A DNA stretch of 53,754 nt, taken from contig JABMDL010000024.1 in assembly GCA_015903945.1 (NCBI GenBank), positions 1-53,754 of the forward strand, read 5' to 3'. Below the pieces are notes generated by a model. That model was not told where the DNA came from. It made no database searches and was given only the letters and a program-made list of their open reading frames with translations. Positions 17,474 through 26,243 of this stretch are shown piece by piece (within the stretch, counting starts at the first letter, position 1; each line of letters begins with the position of its first letter). Source of the DNA: Nitrospira sp. GTDB taxonomy: Bacteria; Nitrospirota; Nitrospiria; Nitrospirales; Nitrospiraceae. The translations under genes were made by a program, and so were the position numbers.

Positions 17474-18388
17474 ATGGGAAAATTGTTGGTGGTCGGATCC
17501 GTCGCGCTCGATACGGTCAAAACCCCCTTCGGCGAAGGCACGGAGATTCTGGGCGGGTCGGCGACCTATTTCTCAACCGCCGCCAGCTTTTTTACATCGG
17601 TCGCGCTCATTGCCGTGGTTGGAGAGGACTTTCCTCAACAGCATATTGCGTTTCTCAAGAGCCGGGGGATCGATCTCACAGGCCTGGAGCGGCGTCCCGG
17701 GGCAACTTTTCGTTGGAAGGGTGAATACACGCACCAGCTGAACGAAGCCCATACGCTGGATACCCAGCTCAATGTGTTCGAAACGTTTCGTCCTCAGATT
17801 CCAGAGGCCTATCGGGAGCCGGACGTGTTGTTCTTGGGCAATATTCACCCTGAACTCCAACTCGATGTGCTCCAGAAGGTGAAACGCCCGTCCTTAGTGG
17901 CCTGCGATACGATGAATTTCTGGATCAACGGCCAGCGCGAGGCGCTCTGGAAAGTGTTGGAGAAGGTCGATGTGCTGATCATCAACGACGGCGAGGCGCG
18001 GGCGCTGGGACAGGATTCGAATTTGGTCAAGGTGGCGAAGCTCGTGCTGTCGCGTGGGCCCAAACATCTCATTATCAAGCGCGGCGAGTACGGCGTGCTG
18101 ATGTTCAACGAGAAACAGGTGTTCGGCGCTCCCGCGTTTCCGTTGGAAGACGTCCGCGATCCGACGGGGGCCGGCGACACCTTTGCCGGCGGGTTTTTGG
18201 GGTATCTGGCGGCCACGGGGAATCGCTCTCCGGAGGCTATGAAGCAGGCGATCATCTTCGGAAGCGTCATGGCGTCCTTTACCGTAGAATCCTTTAGCCT
18301 TGACCGATTGCGCATCCTGGATTACAAAGAAGTGCAGGATCGGTTCCGAGAGTTCAAACGGTTGACGCAGTTCGAGGATATTCAATGA
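17474..18388 (+). CDS. PfkB-family (ribokinase-like) kinase
   Basis: 304 residues. The C-terminal PfkB signature DPTGAGDTFAGGFLGYL (near residues 228-245) holds the catalytic Asp and the anion hole; the N-terminal glycine motif is GGSATYFSTAA (near residues 26-36). The substrate is unknown. Position directly after mtnP suggests a purine or ribose salvage role (for instance adenosine kinase), as an inference from context. The stop overlaps the next gene (ATGA). Confidence 0.85.
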   Translation: MGKLLVVGSVALDTVKTPFGEGTEILGGSATYFSTAASFFTSVALIAVVGEDFPQQHIAFLKSRGIDLTGLERRPGATFRWKGEYTHQLNEAHTLDTQLNVFETFRPQIPEAYREPDVLFLGNIHPELQLDVLQKVKRPSLVACDTMNFWINGQREALWKVLEKVDVLIINDGEARALGQDSNLVKVAKLVLSRGPKHLIIKRGEYGVLMFNEKQVFGAPAFPLEDVRDPTGAGDTFAGGFLGYLAATGNRSPEAMKQAIIFGSVMASFTVESFSLDRLRILDYKEVQDRFREFKRLTQFEDIQ

Positions 18389-19092
18389 ACCACATCGCAA
18401 TCACGCGGACGAGAACGCAGCGGGTGCCTTTGCGTGCAGCAGGTGTGTGCTGGACCTTGGCCTGCGTCGGAATGGCGGGCCTGCTCGCAGGCTGCGTGAT
18501 CGGGAATGAGGAGACGATCAAGAAATCCCAAGGTTATTATCAGGAAGGGCTGGCCAGTCTGGAACAGGATCGCCAGAAAGCCTTCGTGGCGTTTCAGAAA
18601 TCCGTGCAGTTAAATCCCAACAATAAGGAATCACGGTACGCGCTGGGGCATGTGTACGCCTTGCAAGGGAAGCTGGCCAAGGCCGAGGGGGAATTTCGTG
18701 TCGCGGTCAACATCGACGGGGACTATTCCGAAGCCCACACCTATCTAGGCCAAGTGCTGGCCAACCAAAGCCGGTGGGATGAGGCGATCGGCTGTTATCG
18801 GCAGGCATTGAGCAATCCGCTCTATGCGACACCGGATCTGGCGCGGTTTCACCTGGGCCGCGCGCTGGCCCACAAAGGTGACTTCCAAGCGTCGATGGAA
18901 GCGCTCGAAGATGCGTTGACTGTCAGTCCTCCGAACATCCCGCCCGCCATGACGAATCTGGAGTTGGGGCGGGTCTATTACAAGTTGGGCTACATGGAAA
19001 GAGCGCGGGAAGCCTTGAAAAAAGTGACGACCTTGGACAAGGGCGGGGAATATGCGGCGGCCGCCACGGAATTGTTGGTTCGCTTGAAGTAG
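18385..19092 (+). CDS. TPR lipoprotein
   Basis: 235 residues with a signal peptide ending in a lipobox (LLAGC near residue 32-36). About five tetratricopeptide repeats follow, for example AFVAFQKSVQLNPNNKESRYALG and LAKAEGEFRVAVNIDGDYSEAHTYLGQ, resembling PilF/PilW-type pilotins. No pilus gene is adjacent, so the role is open. It lies in the long tol-to-rodZ run and probably serves the envelope. Confidence 0.8.
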   Translation: MNHIAITRTRTQRVPLRAAGVCWTLACVGMAGLLAGCVIGNEETIKKSQGYYQEGLASLEQDRQKAFVAFQKSVQLNPNNKESRYALGHVYALQGKLAKAEGEFRVAVNIDGDYSEAHTYLGQVLANQSRWDEAIGCYRQALSNPLYATPDLARFHLGRALAHKGDFQASMEALEDALTVSPPNIPPAMTNLELGRVYYKLGYMERAREALKKVTTLDKGGEYAAAATELLVRLK

Positions 19093-19102
19093 TCGAGGCG
19101 CT

Positions 19103-20017
19103 ATGGAATCGGTCGGAGAATTTTTCAGGCAAGTCAGGGAAGCCAAGGGACTGACGGTCGACGAGGTCTCGTCCAAAACCCGTATTCGGTCGGATTTCGT
19201 CAAGGCGCTGGAAGACGGGAATTTTGCCAAGCTGCCAGACCAAGTGTTCGCCAGAGGGTTTGTGCGGTCGTATGCGCGTTCGCTTGGGCTGGATGAAGAA
19301 GACGCCATCCATCGGTTTGCCCAGTCATCGGGGTCCTTCTACGAAAAGCAAGACGAACGGGAGCGGCTCAAGGCTCGCCAGGTCGAGGAGGATCGGAAGC
19401 GCGAGTCCAATCGAAAAACGGTAATGGTGGCGGTTGGAATCGCCGTGTTGACGCTGGTATTTCTGTTGAGCCGGGAGCAGCCGTCGGTGGTCAAACAGGG
19501 CAGCGGTGAACCGGCCTCGGTCAAGCGCAGTGCGCAAGCCTCTAAGGAAACACCAAGTCCTGCTCCACGCCAGGAACCAGAGCCCGTCACGGATGCGCCG
19601 AAACCCGCTGAGGCTGCTGCGGTGTCGGCCCCAGTGGCGGAGACGCGCCGGCCTGAGCTTCCCACGCCACCGCCCATCGCCCCCAAGCCCCAGACGGAGC
19701 CGATCTCGATGATATCCCCTGGAGCGGATGGACCGTTGGGAGGAATTTCTCTGGAGGGGGGAGCGCCGGGGGCAGATGGCCAGCTAGTATTGGATTTGGA
19801 GGCAACCGAATTGAGTTGGGTCGTGGTCCAAATCGACAACGGCAGCCCGCAAGAATCGCTGTTGCGGCCTGGAGAGAAAGCGCAGTGGAAAGGGCAAGAT
19901 CAATTCATCCTGACCTTGGGCAATGCGGGCGGGGTGAAAGCGGAATTGAATGGGAAGCCGCATAAACCATTCGGACCCAGTGGGAAAGTCGCACGGGATA
20001 TCGTGCTGAAGCGGTAA
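19103..20017 (+). CDS. RodZ-like HTH/DUF4115 membrane protein
   Basis: 304 residues. An N-terminal HTH_25 domain (about 1-75: VGEFFRQVREAKGLTVDEVS, then GFVRSYARSLGLDEEDAIHRF) is followed by one membrane span near residues 107-125, a Pro/Ala-rich linker and a C-terminal DUF4115 domain (about 225-300: ELSWVVVQIDNG). RodZ couples the MreB cytoskeleton to cell-wall elongation. Last gene of the run that began at tolQ. Confidence 0.85.
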   Translation: MESVGEFFRQVREAKGLTVDEVSSKTRIRSDFVKALEDGNFAKLPDQVFARGFVRSYARSLGLDEEDAIHRFAQSSGSFYEKQDERERLKARQVEEDRKRESNRKTVMVAVGIAVLTLVFLLSREQPSVVKQGSGEPASVKRSAQASKETPSPAPRQEPEPVTDAPKPAEAAAVSAPVAETRRPELPTPPPIAPKPQTEPISMISPGADGPLGGISLEGGAPGADGQLVLDLEATELSWVVVQIDNGSPQESLLRPGEKAQWKGQDQFILTLGNAGGVKAELNGKPHKPFGPSGKVARDIVLKR

Positions 20018-20440
20018 CTTCTCTCGTCGTGTCATCGGTCGGTCTCTTTTCCCGCCTCCTTTACGTTATACGGGTCCCGCCAGGCATGGTGGCGACTTGG
20101 CACACCACAAAACTCGTCTCGCAGGAAATGGGGCGTAGAAGCACGGATGAGGCGCAAAGGTGTCACGAATGCAAGATGGTCTGAAGGCGCAACGCGCCAA
20201 GCTGTCTCTAAATCCTCATATTTTGAAGGTCTCCTCAGTTTCGTAATTGGCATGAGGTTTGAAGCTCTCTTACCCAGAGGCAAAGGAATAGATTGACAGA
20301 GGGGGAACGATTTCTTGACAGGAATTCAGAGGCGTTGATATAGTCCGTGCGTTTTACCGGCCGCTTGCCGGTCTTGTCGAGACGCTGGCGCCTCAGTTGA
20401 GTGCAATAGGGAGTGGGTTCAACACAAAGGAGGACGAGTG
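20018..20440. other. Intergenic region with cytochrome promoter
   Basis: About 420 bp after rodZ without a convincing gene on either strand. The right end carries a strong sigma70 promoter and an AAAGGAGG ribosome site (20426-20433) for the cytochrome gene. I see nothing else of note in it. Confidence 0.6.
20315..20344 (+). promoter_or_regulatory. Strong sigma70-type promoter of the cytochrome gene
   Basis: TTGACA at 20315-20320, an 18-bp spacer, and TATAGT at 20339-20344. The predicted start is about 90 bp upstream of the cytochrome ATG. A second TTGACA at 20293-20298 lies further upstream without an evident -10. Confidence 0.7.
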
Positions 20441-20887
20441 ATGGGGTATCTGTCCAAGTTTTTGGGAATCAGTGCCGCGGTGCTGTTGTTGTCGGCGTCC
20501 GTGGTCGGTGCGGAAGAAAAGGATCCGTTGAAGACCCGCGTGCCGGCCGATCAGCTTGCGGATGCGAAAGCCAATAAGAATCCGATTGCCTCCTCTCCGG
20601 AAAGCATTGCCAAGGGCAAGGCGCTCTACGAGGGGAAGGGCACCTGCTTCAATTGCCATGGGAAGAACGGTGACGGGCAGGGCGAAGCGGGCAAGATCCT
20701 GAATCCGAGTCCTCGCGATTTCACCAACTGCAAGTTCCATAAGAAGCGGAAAGACGGCGAGCTCTTGTGGATCATTAAGAACGGCAGCGCGGGCACGGGG
20801 ATGGTCTCGTTGATTCCGGCCGCGATCACCGAAGAAGAAGCCTGGAATATCATCAATTACGAGCGGAGCTTCTGCAAGGGCGAGTAA
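20441..20887 (+). CDS. Monohaem cytochrome c (periplasmic)
   Basis: 148 residues with a signal peptide of about 23 residues (ISAAVLLLSASVVGAEE). One haem-binding site CFNCH near residue 70 follows GKALYEGKGT, and the methionine axial ligand is likely in TGMVSLIP near residue 128. Small class I cytochrome. AAAGGAGG lies 7 bp before the ATG. It is a single-gene unit with its own strong promoter and a perfect terminator, so it is probably highly expressed; an electron-shuttle role between periplasmic oxidases and a terminal oxidase would fit a nitrite oxidiser (inference). Confidence 0.9.
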   Translation: MGYLSKFLGISAAVLLLSASVVGAEEKDPLKTRVPADQLADAKANKNPIASSPESIAKGKALYEGKGTCFNCHGKNGDGQGEAGKILNPSPRDFTNCKFHKKRKDGELLWIIKNGSAGTGMVSLIPAAITEEEAWNIINYERSFCKGE

Positions 20888-20917
20888 TCGCCTGAGGAAG
20901 ACCGTTCCGAGTCAGAA

Positions 20918-20952
20918 GAGGGTGGGGAAGAAATTCCCCACCCTCTTTTTTT
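20918..20952 (+). terminator. Intrinsic terminator after cytochrome c
   Basis: A perfect 12-bp stem, 20918-20929 with 20934-20945 (GAGGGTGGGGAA / TTCCCCACCCTC), a GAAA tetraloop and a run of seven T (20946-20952). Confidence 0.95.
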
Positions 20953-21068
20953 GTGCGCAGCCGGGCGTCATAGAAACGCGTCGCTTGAGTTGCCTACCGA
21001 AGTAATGGCATCCTCTAGTCGAGTCGTCGCCTGGTCTAGAACGATCATTCGCTGCCGAAGGAGGGGAT

Positions 21069-22055
21069 ATGCTGTTCATCACCAGCAGACTACCGACCGT
21101 GAATACCGAACCGGCACTCAACAAGACCTTTGTCTTCGACCTGAACAATAATGCATCGAGCCGCAGCTTCTTCTGCTGCCGCAGAATCAAGAAAAACACG
21201 CATGAAGAAATCGGCAGTAGGAATTGGTTGTCCAGCGTCAAAGAGTCGAAATACCGACAAGTGCTGCTCTATCTCCATGGGTTTTCGGCCCTTCCGGAAG
21301 ATGTGTTTGAGCATACGGCGGAGCTCCAAGCGCTGTGCGACAAGAAGAAGGCCTGGGAGGCGCTGGTCATCCCGGTCATTTGGCCATGCGACAATGATCT
21401 TGGCGTCGTCAAGGACTACTGGGACGATCAAAAGGCCGCGGATCAGAGCGCCTACTCGCTAGCCAGAATGTTCCAGAAATTCATGGAATGGCGGAATTCC
21501 CAGGTGTGCAACCCGGACGACGATCCCTGCCTCAAGCGGATCAACATCCTGGCGCACTCGATGGGCAACCGCGTCCTGCGGCAAACCTTGAGCAACTGGC
21601 GCAGGTACGATCAGCCGGGCGGCTTGCCGCTGCTGTTCAGGAATACCTTTCTGGTGGCCGCCGACATTCTGAACGAATCGTTGCACAAGGGGGAGGAGGG
21701 GGAACTGATCAGTCATGCCTCGCGGAACGTGATTGTTTACTATGCGTCAGACGATCTGGCGTTGCGGGCCAGCAAGGTGGCGAATGTAAAGAATGCCGAA
21801 GCCTCTCGCCGTCTGGGACATTCCGGCCCTGAGGACATAGACCGCACTCCCAAGAACGTCTATGCGATCGATTGCGACGAGGTCAACACTGCTTATGATC
21901 CGCCCAAGGGCCATTCCTACTTTCGATCCGGTAAAGTCAAAGGCAAGCCGGGCGTCGTCTTTGAGCATATCTTTGACACGTTGCTCACAGGCCGTGTCTT
22001 CCCGAAGGACGAGTTCAGAAAGTCCAGCATCCTGGCCTTGTCGAGGTCACGATGA
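21069..22055 (+). CDS. DUF900-like alpha/beta hydrolase
   Basis: 328 residues without a signal peptide. The oxyanion region appears as LLYLHGFSALPED (near residue 65-77) and the nucleophile elbow as LAHSMGNRV (G-x-S-x-G-like, AHSMG, near residue 160), as in the DUF900 hydrolases. A late His in PKGHSYF (near residue 282) may complete the triad. The substrate is unknown. AAGGAGG stands just before the ATG. It is a lone gene between the cytochrome unit and the duplicated lipoproteins. Confidence 0.8.
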   Translation: MLFITSRLPTVNTEPALNKTFVFDLNNNASSRSFFCCRRIKKNTHEEIGSRNWLSSVKESKYRQVLLYLHGFSALPEDVFEHTAELQALCDKKKAWEALVIPVIWPCDNDLGVVKDYWDDQKAADQSAYSLARMFQKFMEWRNSQVCNPDDDPCLKRINILAHSMGNRVLRQTLSNWRRYDQPGGLPLLFRNTFLVAADILNESLHKGEEGELISHASRNVIVYYASDDLALRASKVANVKNAEASRRLGHSGPEDIDRTPKNVYAIDCDEVNTAYDPPKGHSYFRSGKVKGKPGVVFEHIFDTLLTGRVFPKDEFRKSSILALSRSR

Positions 22056-22174
22056 CTTCCCATTCCGGTTGAATTGTCCCTTCGGGTGCTTCATGCCATC
22101 GTTCTTAAGACTGCTATCTCTAGGTTGTGTGAGGAGAGCACGTGTGGTGAGCTTCCTCGGCCTCGGCCTGGCTC

Positions 22175-22354
22175 CTATTTCTCCCGTCTCAGTCCAATCA
22201 CCAATCCGCTAATGCCGACGGCTCCGCCCAGGAACAGGAAAAAGGATCTGGTGTTTGGCAGCGAGGAGTCTGTTTGGGGCGGCCAGTCGACGCCGAGGCC
22301 TAGGGCGATCAGAGCGATCCCAAGACCAAGAAGCAATTTCCAGCGCAGGGCCAT
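22175..22354 (-). CDS. Small two-span membrane protein (59 residues)
   Basis: Translated by hand. Two hydrophobic spans, residues 6-22 (KLLLGLGIALIALGLG) and about 38-55, are joined by a short polar loop DWPPQTDSSLPNTR; the C-terminus is basic (LRREK). GAGGAGG lies about 12 bp before the ATG. No homologue is recognised. It is convergent with the hydrolase gene. Confidence 0.6.
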   Translation of the reverse strand: MALRWKLLLGLGIALIALGLGVDWPPQTDSSLPNTRSFFLFLGGAVGISGLVIGLRREK

Positions 22355-22452
22355 GCCGCATAGTACTCCTCCTCGATAGGCTCGTCGACCGGCGATAGAA
22401 CAGGGCGGACGCCCTTACTCGGTCGTGGGCTGGCTGAACAGTCAGCGGCAGA

Positions 22453-23109
22453 TTAGGGTGTTTCCGATCCGGTCCGCGCGGCGAGTCTGGATAAGACGAG
22501 CATGGAGACTACGTAGGTCTGGGGTTGGTGAAAATCCGAGACTGGAGCCGGAATCTGGTCCATGTCGTCAGCTCCGGCGCCAGCCGGCTGAATGATGAAC
22601 AGCAGCGTCTGAGGCCGTGCAGCGGCTCCCCCTGATTCGGTGACGGACACACGGATCTCGACCTGTTGCGGTTGAAGGCTTGAGGGCAAGGTTGCCGCGA
22701 ATTCCAGCGACTTGGTTTCTCCCGGCTGCAGCGGTGGAATTGTCAGGGTTGTCGCCGGGAATTGTCCGATGACCGACGGCGTGCCGGTGAGGGAAACTGA
22801 GGCTTTCTGAATCGGCGTCGGGCCGGTATTGACGACATCCACACGCACCCGAACCTCTTCGCCACTCTCCAGAAACAAATTGCCGTTCCCATCGAGCAGC
22901 AGGGCTTTGAAGCGAAGTTTCGACAGCGACGCAGGGGTGGTTTTGGAAGGAGATGACTCGAGGGTGACCGTAGAGGGCAGTGCTTCTCCCTTGGGAGGAC
23001 CTCCCAGGTGCCAGGCGCATCCGGGGCTCAGCAGGACGGTACATCCGGCCAGGATCAGATGTGCGGCGGAGAATGATCGGAGTGAAGGTGTCTTACTGTA
23101 AGGGGTCAC
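22453..23109 (-). CDS. CARDB-like lipoprotein, short paralogue
   Basis: 218 residues from GTG 23109. The signal peptide holds two possible lipoboxes (LILAGC or LLSPGC). The following domain (about 60-170) is Ig-like with alternating strands: LRFKALLLDGNGNLFLESGEEV, then VVNTGPTPIQKASVSLTGTP and LQPGETKSLEF, as in CARDB/NPCBM-associated adhesion-type domains. It is a paralogue of the next gene upstream, lacking that gene's middle domain. The protein ends with a 40-residue tail absent from the paralogue. Role unknown; an outer-membrane or periplasmic lipoprotein. Confidence 0.75.
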   Translation of the reverse strand: MTPYSKTPSLRSFSAAHLILAGCTVLLSPGCAWHLGGPPKGEALPSTVTLESSPSKTTPASLSKLRFKALLLDGNGNLFLESGEEVRVRVDVVNTGPTPIQKASVSLTGTPSVIGQFPATTLTIPPLQPGETKSLEFAATLPSSLQPQQVEIRVSVTESGGAAARPQTLLFIIQPAGAGADDMDQIPAPVSDFHQPQTYVVSMLVLSRLAARTGSETP

Positions 23110-23203
23110 GACTGAACCTGTTGCGACAGTTTCACCCCACCGTACTGGACATATAGGGCGAAAGCAACTGGCTATCCACTGGACAACCTGACGAACGAAG
23201 AAG

Positions 23204-23227
23204 TTAGGGGTCGAAAATTAGGGGTCG
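23204..23227. repeat. Short direct repeat in intergenic region
   Basis: Two copies of TTAGGGGTCG (23204-23213 and 23218-23227) separated by AAAA. The 280 bp around it (23110-23393) hold no convincing gene and separate the two lipoprotein paralogues. The sequence resembles flanks of Y1/RAYT elements that I recall, but no transposase is visible. Confidence 0.4.
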
Positions 23228-23393
23228 GATGGTATTGTGCATTGCGAGAGCCGGTTGAATTCGTGATTTGCGAGCCGCCAGGAATCGCGCGGACTTGGGC
23301 GTTTTGGAAGAAGCCAGGGTGGAACGTGTGGTGAGCACGAGGGCGACGGCTGGGGCGTTCAGTCTGAGAGTGCGAATGATTTGGGGACGCTGG

Positions 23394-24446
23394 TTATCTC
23401 TGCCCGCTTGTCGACTCGATCCTGAAAGGCAGTGTTTGTGCAGGAGCCGCGGCTCCATTTGCTTCAACGATGCGTACATGAATCTCGGCGTGCAGCGGCT
23501 GAATGGTCACGGGCAAGGTGGCGATGAATTCAACGGTTTTTGTCTGGCCTGGCAGCAGCGTGGGAATCCTCAAGCTGGTCGTGGGAAACTGTTCGATGAC
23601 CGCTGGAGTGCCGGTGAGCGAGGCCAACGCGTGCTCAACCGGGCTTGTCCCGATATTGACAACATCCACGCGGACCCGGACATGCTCACCACCCTCAAAC
23701 ATCAGATTGCTGTTCTCGTCGAGCAGCAGGGCTTTGAAGCGAAGCGTCGACGGCGACGCGGATGCGGTTGAGGAGGGGCCGCCTGTGGAAGGCGAACTCG
23801 GTGAACCGGGAGGGGATTCAGCGACCGGAGTCGAAGCGGATGGTCCTCCGAGCGCGACTCTGGTATCCATGAAGAGCTTGTAAGCCAATTCAACGGCTGT
23901 ATTCTCAATGAACGGGTCGATGATGTAATCGCAGTTCTTGCCGACCCGCTCCAGCCGAAGCCGTTCCTGCCGGACGACCTTGAACTCCGTTTCCCGGAGC
24001 AGGGTGCCGGTCTTGTCATGCATCCGCGCGAACGCATTCATCCGCAGGGTAGCGGGAGCCCGATCGTACAGCGCATCCTTATCGAGTTCGAAGAACCAAT
24101 CGCGAATGTCGATCTTGATCACATGATCTGGTGCGAGGCTCTTGCCGGCGTCGTCGTCGGAGATCACCGTCTTGAACGTCCGGCGCGCCCCTTCATGCAA
24201 CGCCGCCTCGACCTGATGACCGATCGGGATTTCTTCCGGCTGTCCGCAGGAGTCTGTGTAATGAAACGTGTGCGGCGTGATGGACGGAGAGAGTTCGAGC
24301 TTGACGGTATAGGGCAGCGGCTCTCCCATGGGAGGGAATTCCAGGTGCCGGGCGCATCCGGCACCCAGTAGGACTGCATATCCGGCCAGGGTCAGGAATG
24401 CGGCGGAGAATGGTCGGCGTGAAGATGTCTTGCTGGAAAGAGTCAC
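23394..24446 (-). CDS. CARDB-like lipoprotein, long paralogue
   Basis: 350 residues from GTG 24446; an upstream reading of 63 more codons is open, but alignment to the paralogue and the lipoprotein signal put the start here. The lipobox is LLGAGC. The middle domain (about 45-185) has a YTDSCGQPEEIPIGHQV segment, an IKIDIRDWFFELDKDALYD segment and a Cys (KNCDYII); I do not recognise it. A Pro/Ser-rich linker leads to the CARDB-like domain shared with the short paralogue (STLRFKALLLDENSNLMFEGG). It is divergent from the DegQ-like protease gene. Confidence 0.75.
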   Translation of the reverse strand: MTLSSKTSSRRPFSAAFLTLAGYAVLLGAGCARHLEFPPMGEPLPYTVKLELSPSITPHTFHYTDSCGQPEEIPIGHQVEAALHEGARRTFKTVISDDDAGKSLAPDHVIKIDIRDWFFELDKDALYDRAPATLRMNAFARMHDKTGTLLRETEFKVVRQERLRLERVGKNCDYIIDPFIENTAVELAYKLFMDTRVALGGPSASTPVAESPPGSPSSPSTGGPSSTASASPSTLRFKALLLDENSNLMFEGGEHVRVRVDVVNIGTSPVEHALASLTGTPAVIEQFPTTSLRIPTLLPGQTKTVEFIATLPVTIQPLHAEIHVRIVEANGAAAPAQTLPFRIESTSGQR

Positions 24447-24725
24447 CGCTGAGCCTATTGAAGCAGTTTCGCGCCACCGTACTGGAAACATGGGGCGAAA
24501 GCAACCGCCGATCCGTTGAATAGCGCGGCGTACAGGCTGGTGCGGGCCCAATTTTCTAGACTTTTCCTCTTTGAAGCCTAAGGAAAGATTAGTGTAAGAT
24601 GATACGTTCATGACGTACTGGCTTCGTAGGACCATGAAGTGTCCGATTCGGAGACGAAGCCGGGTGTCAGGGTAGGGCTGTGTCTTGGGGTCTGGATGAG
24701 ATCAATCTTCTGGAGGATGACTTCT

Positions 24726-26237
24726 ATGGTGTATCGACGTCAGCCCATGACCGCATGGTCCATTGGCGGTGGATTACTGTTGGGGTGCTGTGCCCTTGTC
24801 GGCCTTGAGGGTAGGGGGTCCGCTTCAGCCGCTGGGGTTCCGCCGGCGTTCGCTCAGGGCTTTTCCGAGATCGTGAAGAAAACGACGCCCGCAGTTGTCA
24901 ATATCGCCGTGACCGGCGGAGGGGAGGGGGGGCGCCGCCGCGGGGGACTGCCTCCTGGTCCTTTCGGGAGGCCGCCCGGTGAGGAGCCGGGAGGAGAAGA
25001 ATTGCCGACGCCACCGCCGATGCCCCCCACGCCGCCTTCGCCGCATGGCCGGCCTGAGCAGAGTGCTGGTTCCGGTGTCGTGGTCGACCCAAACGGCTAT
25101 ATCGTCACGAACAATCACGTCGTCGAAGGCGCAAGCCAGATCACGGTGACCTTGAACGACCGGCGCGAATTTTCCGCCAAGATCATCGGCACCGATCCGA
25201 AAACCGATTTGGCCGTCATCAAGATCGAGGCCAAGGATCTGCCGTCACTCAAGTGGGCGGAGTATGAAAAATTACAGGTGGGCGATCTCGTCCTGGCCGT
25301 GGGCAGCCCCTTCGGGTTGAGTTCCACGGTGACGCTCGGCATCATCAGCGCCCTGGGGCGTGGTAATGTCGGCATCGCCGACTATGAAGACTTCATCCAG
25401 ACTGATGCCGCCATCAATCCCGGCAATTCCGGCGGGGCGCTCGTGAACATGAACGGCGATCTAATCGGAATCAACACGGCTATCTTTTCGAGGACAGGCG
25501 GCTCTGAAGGCGTCGGCTTCGCGATCCCGAGCAGTATTGCGCTCGACATCGTCGAGAGTCTGCAACGGACGGGGAAAGTCGTGCGTGGCTGGATGGGAGT
25601 CGCCATCCAGGAAATCACACCGGCGTTGGCCAAGTCGTTCAAGCTGCCGGAACATCGGAAAGGCGTGCTGATCAGCGACGTCAATGAAAACGGCCCGTCG
25701 CATGCCGCCGGGGTCAAGCGAGGCGATGTCGTGGTGGCGTTCAACGGAAAAGATATTCAGAGCGTCAGTCAGCTTCGCAACCTCGTGGCGCGGACTATGG
25801 TCGGGAAAGACGCGCTGGTCAAAGTGCTCCGCGACGGAAAGGAACAGACAATCGCCGTCAAGGTTGCCGAACGCCCGACGGACGAGATGCTGGCGAAGAA
25901 AGAACCGGCACCGCCCAAGGAGCCGAGCGAAACGATCAAGCCGCCGGACAATGTCCTGGCGTCCCTTCGTGTTCAGGCGTTGGATAATGCGTTGATGAGC
26001 CAATTGAACATATCCGCGAAGACGACGGGGGTGGTGATCGTCTCGGTGGAAGGGGGCGGACAGGCGGAAGCCGCAGGGTTGCAGCGCGGCGACGTGGTTC
26101 AGGAAGTGAACCACGAAACGATCAAGACGCTGGACGAGTATCAGAAGGCTGTCAGCAAGATTAAGAAAGATGAATTGGCAGTCTTGCTGGTCAATCGGCA
26201 GGGTAACAGTCTGTTCGTGGCTGTGAATCCCAAGTGA
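24726..26237 (+). CDS. DegP/DegQ-type periplasmic serine protease
   Basis: About 503 residues from ATG 24726. GGAGG lies 9 bp before it; an upstream GTG reading (24639) would add a non-signal leader. A signal peptide precedes an unusual Gly/Pro/Arg-rich loop (about residues 65-110) inserted at the start of the trypsin-like domain. The catalytic triad is His131 (TNNHVVEGA), Asp161 (DPKTDLAVI) and Ser235 (GNSGGALVN). Two PDZ domains follow (about 260-350 and 400-500). It degrades or refolds misfolded envelope proteins. It leads the long plus-strand run of 24.7-32.7 kb. Confidence 0.93.
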   Translation: MVYRRQPMTAWSIGGGLLLGCCALVGLEGRGSASAAGVPPAFAQGFSEIVKKTTPAVVNIAVTGGGEGGRRRGGLPPGPFGRPPGEEPGGEELPTPPPMPPTPPSPHGRPEQSAGSGVVVDPNGYIVTNNHVVEGASQITVTLNDRREFSAKIIGTDPKTDLAVIKIEAKDLPSLKWAEYEKLQVGDLVLAVGSPFGLSSTVTLGIISALGRGNVGIADYEDFIQTDAAINPGNSGGALVNMNGDLIGINTAIFSRTGGSEGVGFAIPSSIALDIVESLQRTGKVVRGWMGVAIQEITPALAKSFKLPEHRKGVLISDVNENGPSHAAGVKRGDVVVAFNGKDIQSVSQLRNLVARTMVGKDALVKVLRDGKEQTIAVKVAERPTDEMLAKKEPAPPKEPSETIKPPDNVLASLRVQALDNALMSQLNISAKTTGVVIVSVEGGGQAEAAGLQRGDVVQEVNHETIKTLDEYQKAVSKIKKDELAVLLVNRQGNSLFVAVNPK

Positions 26238-26243
26238 GGGGTT

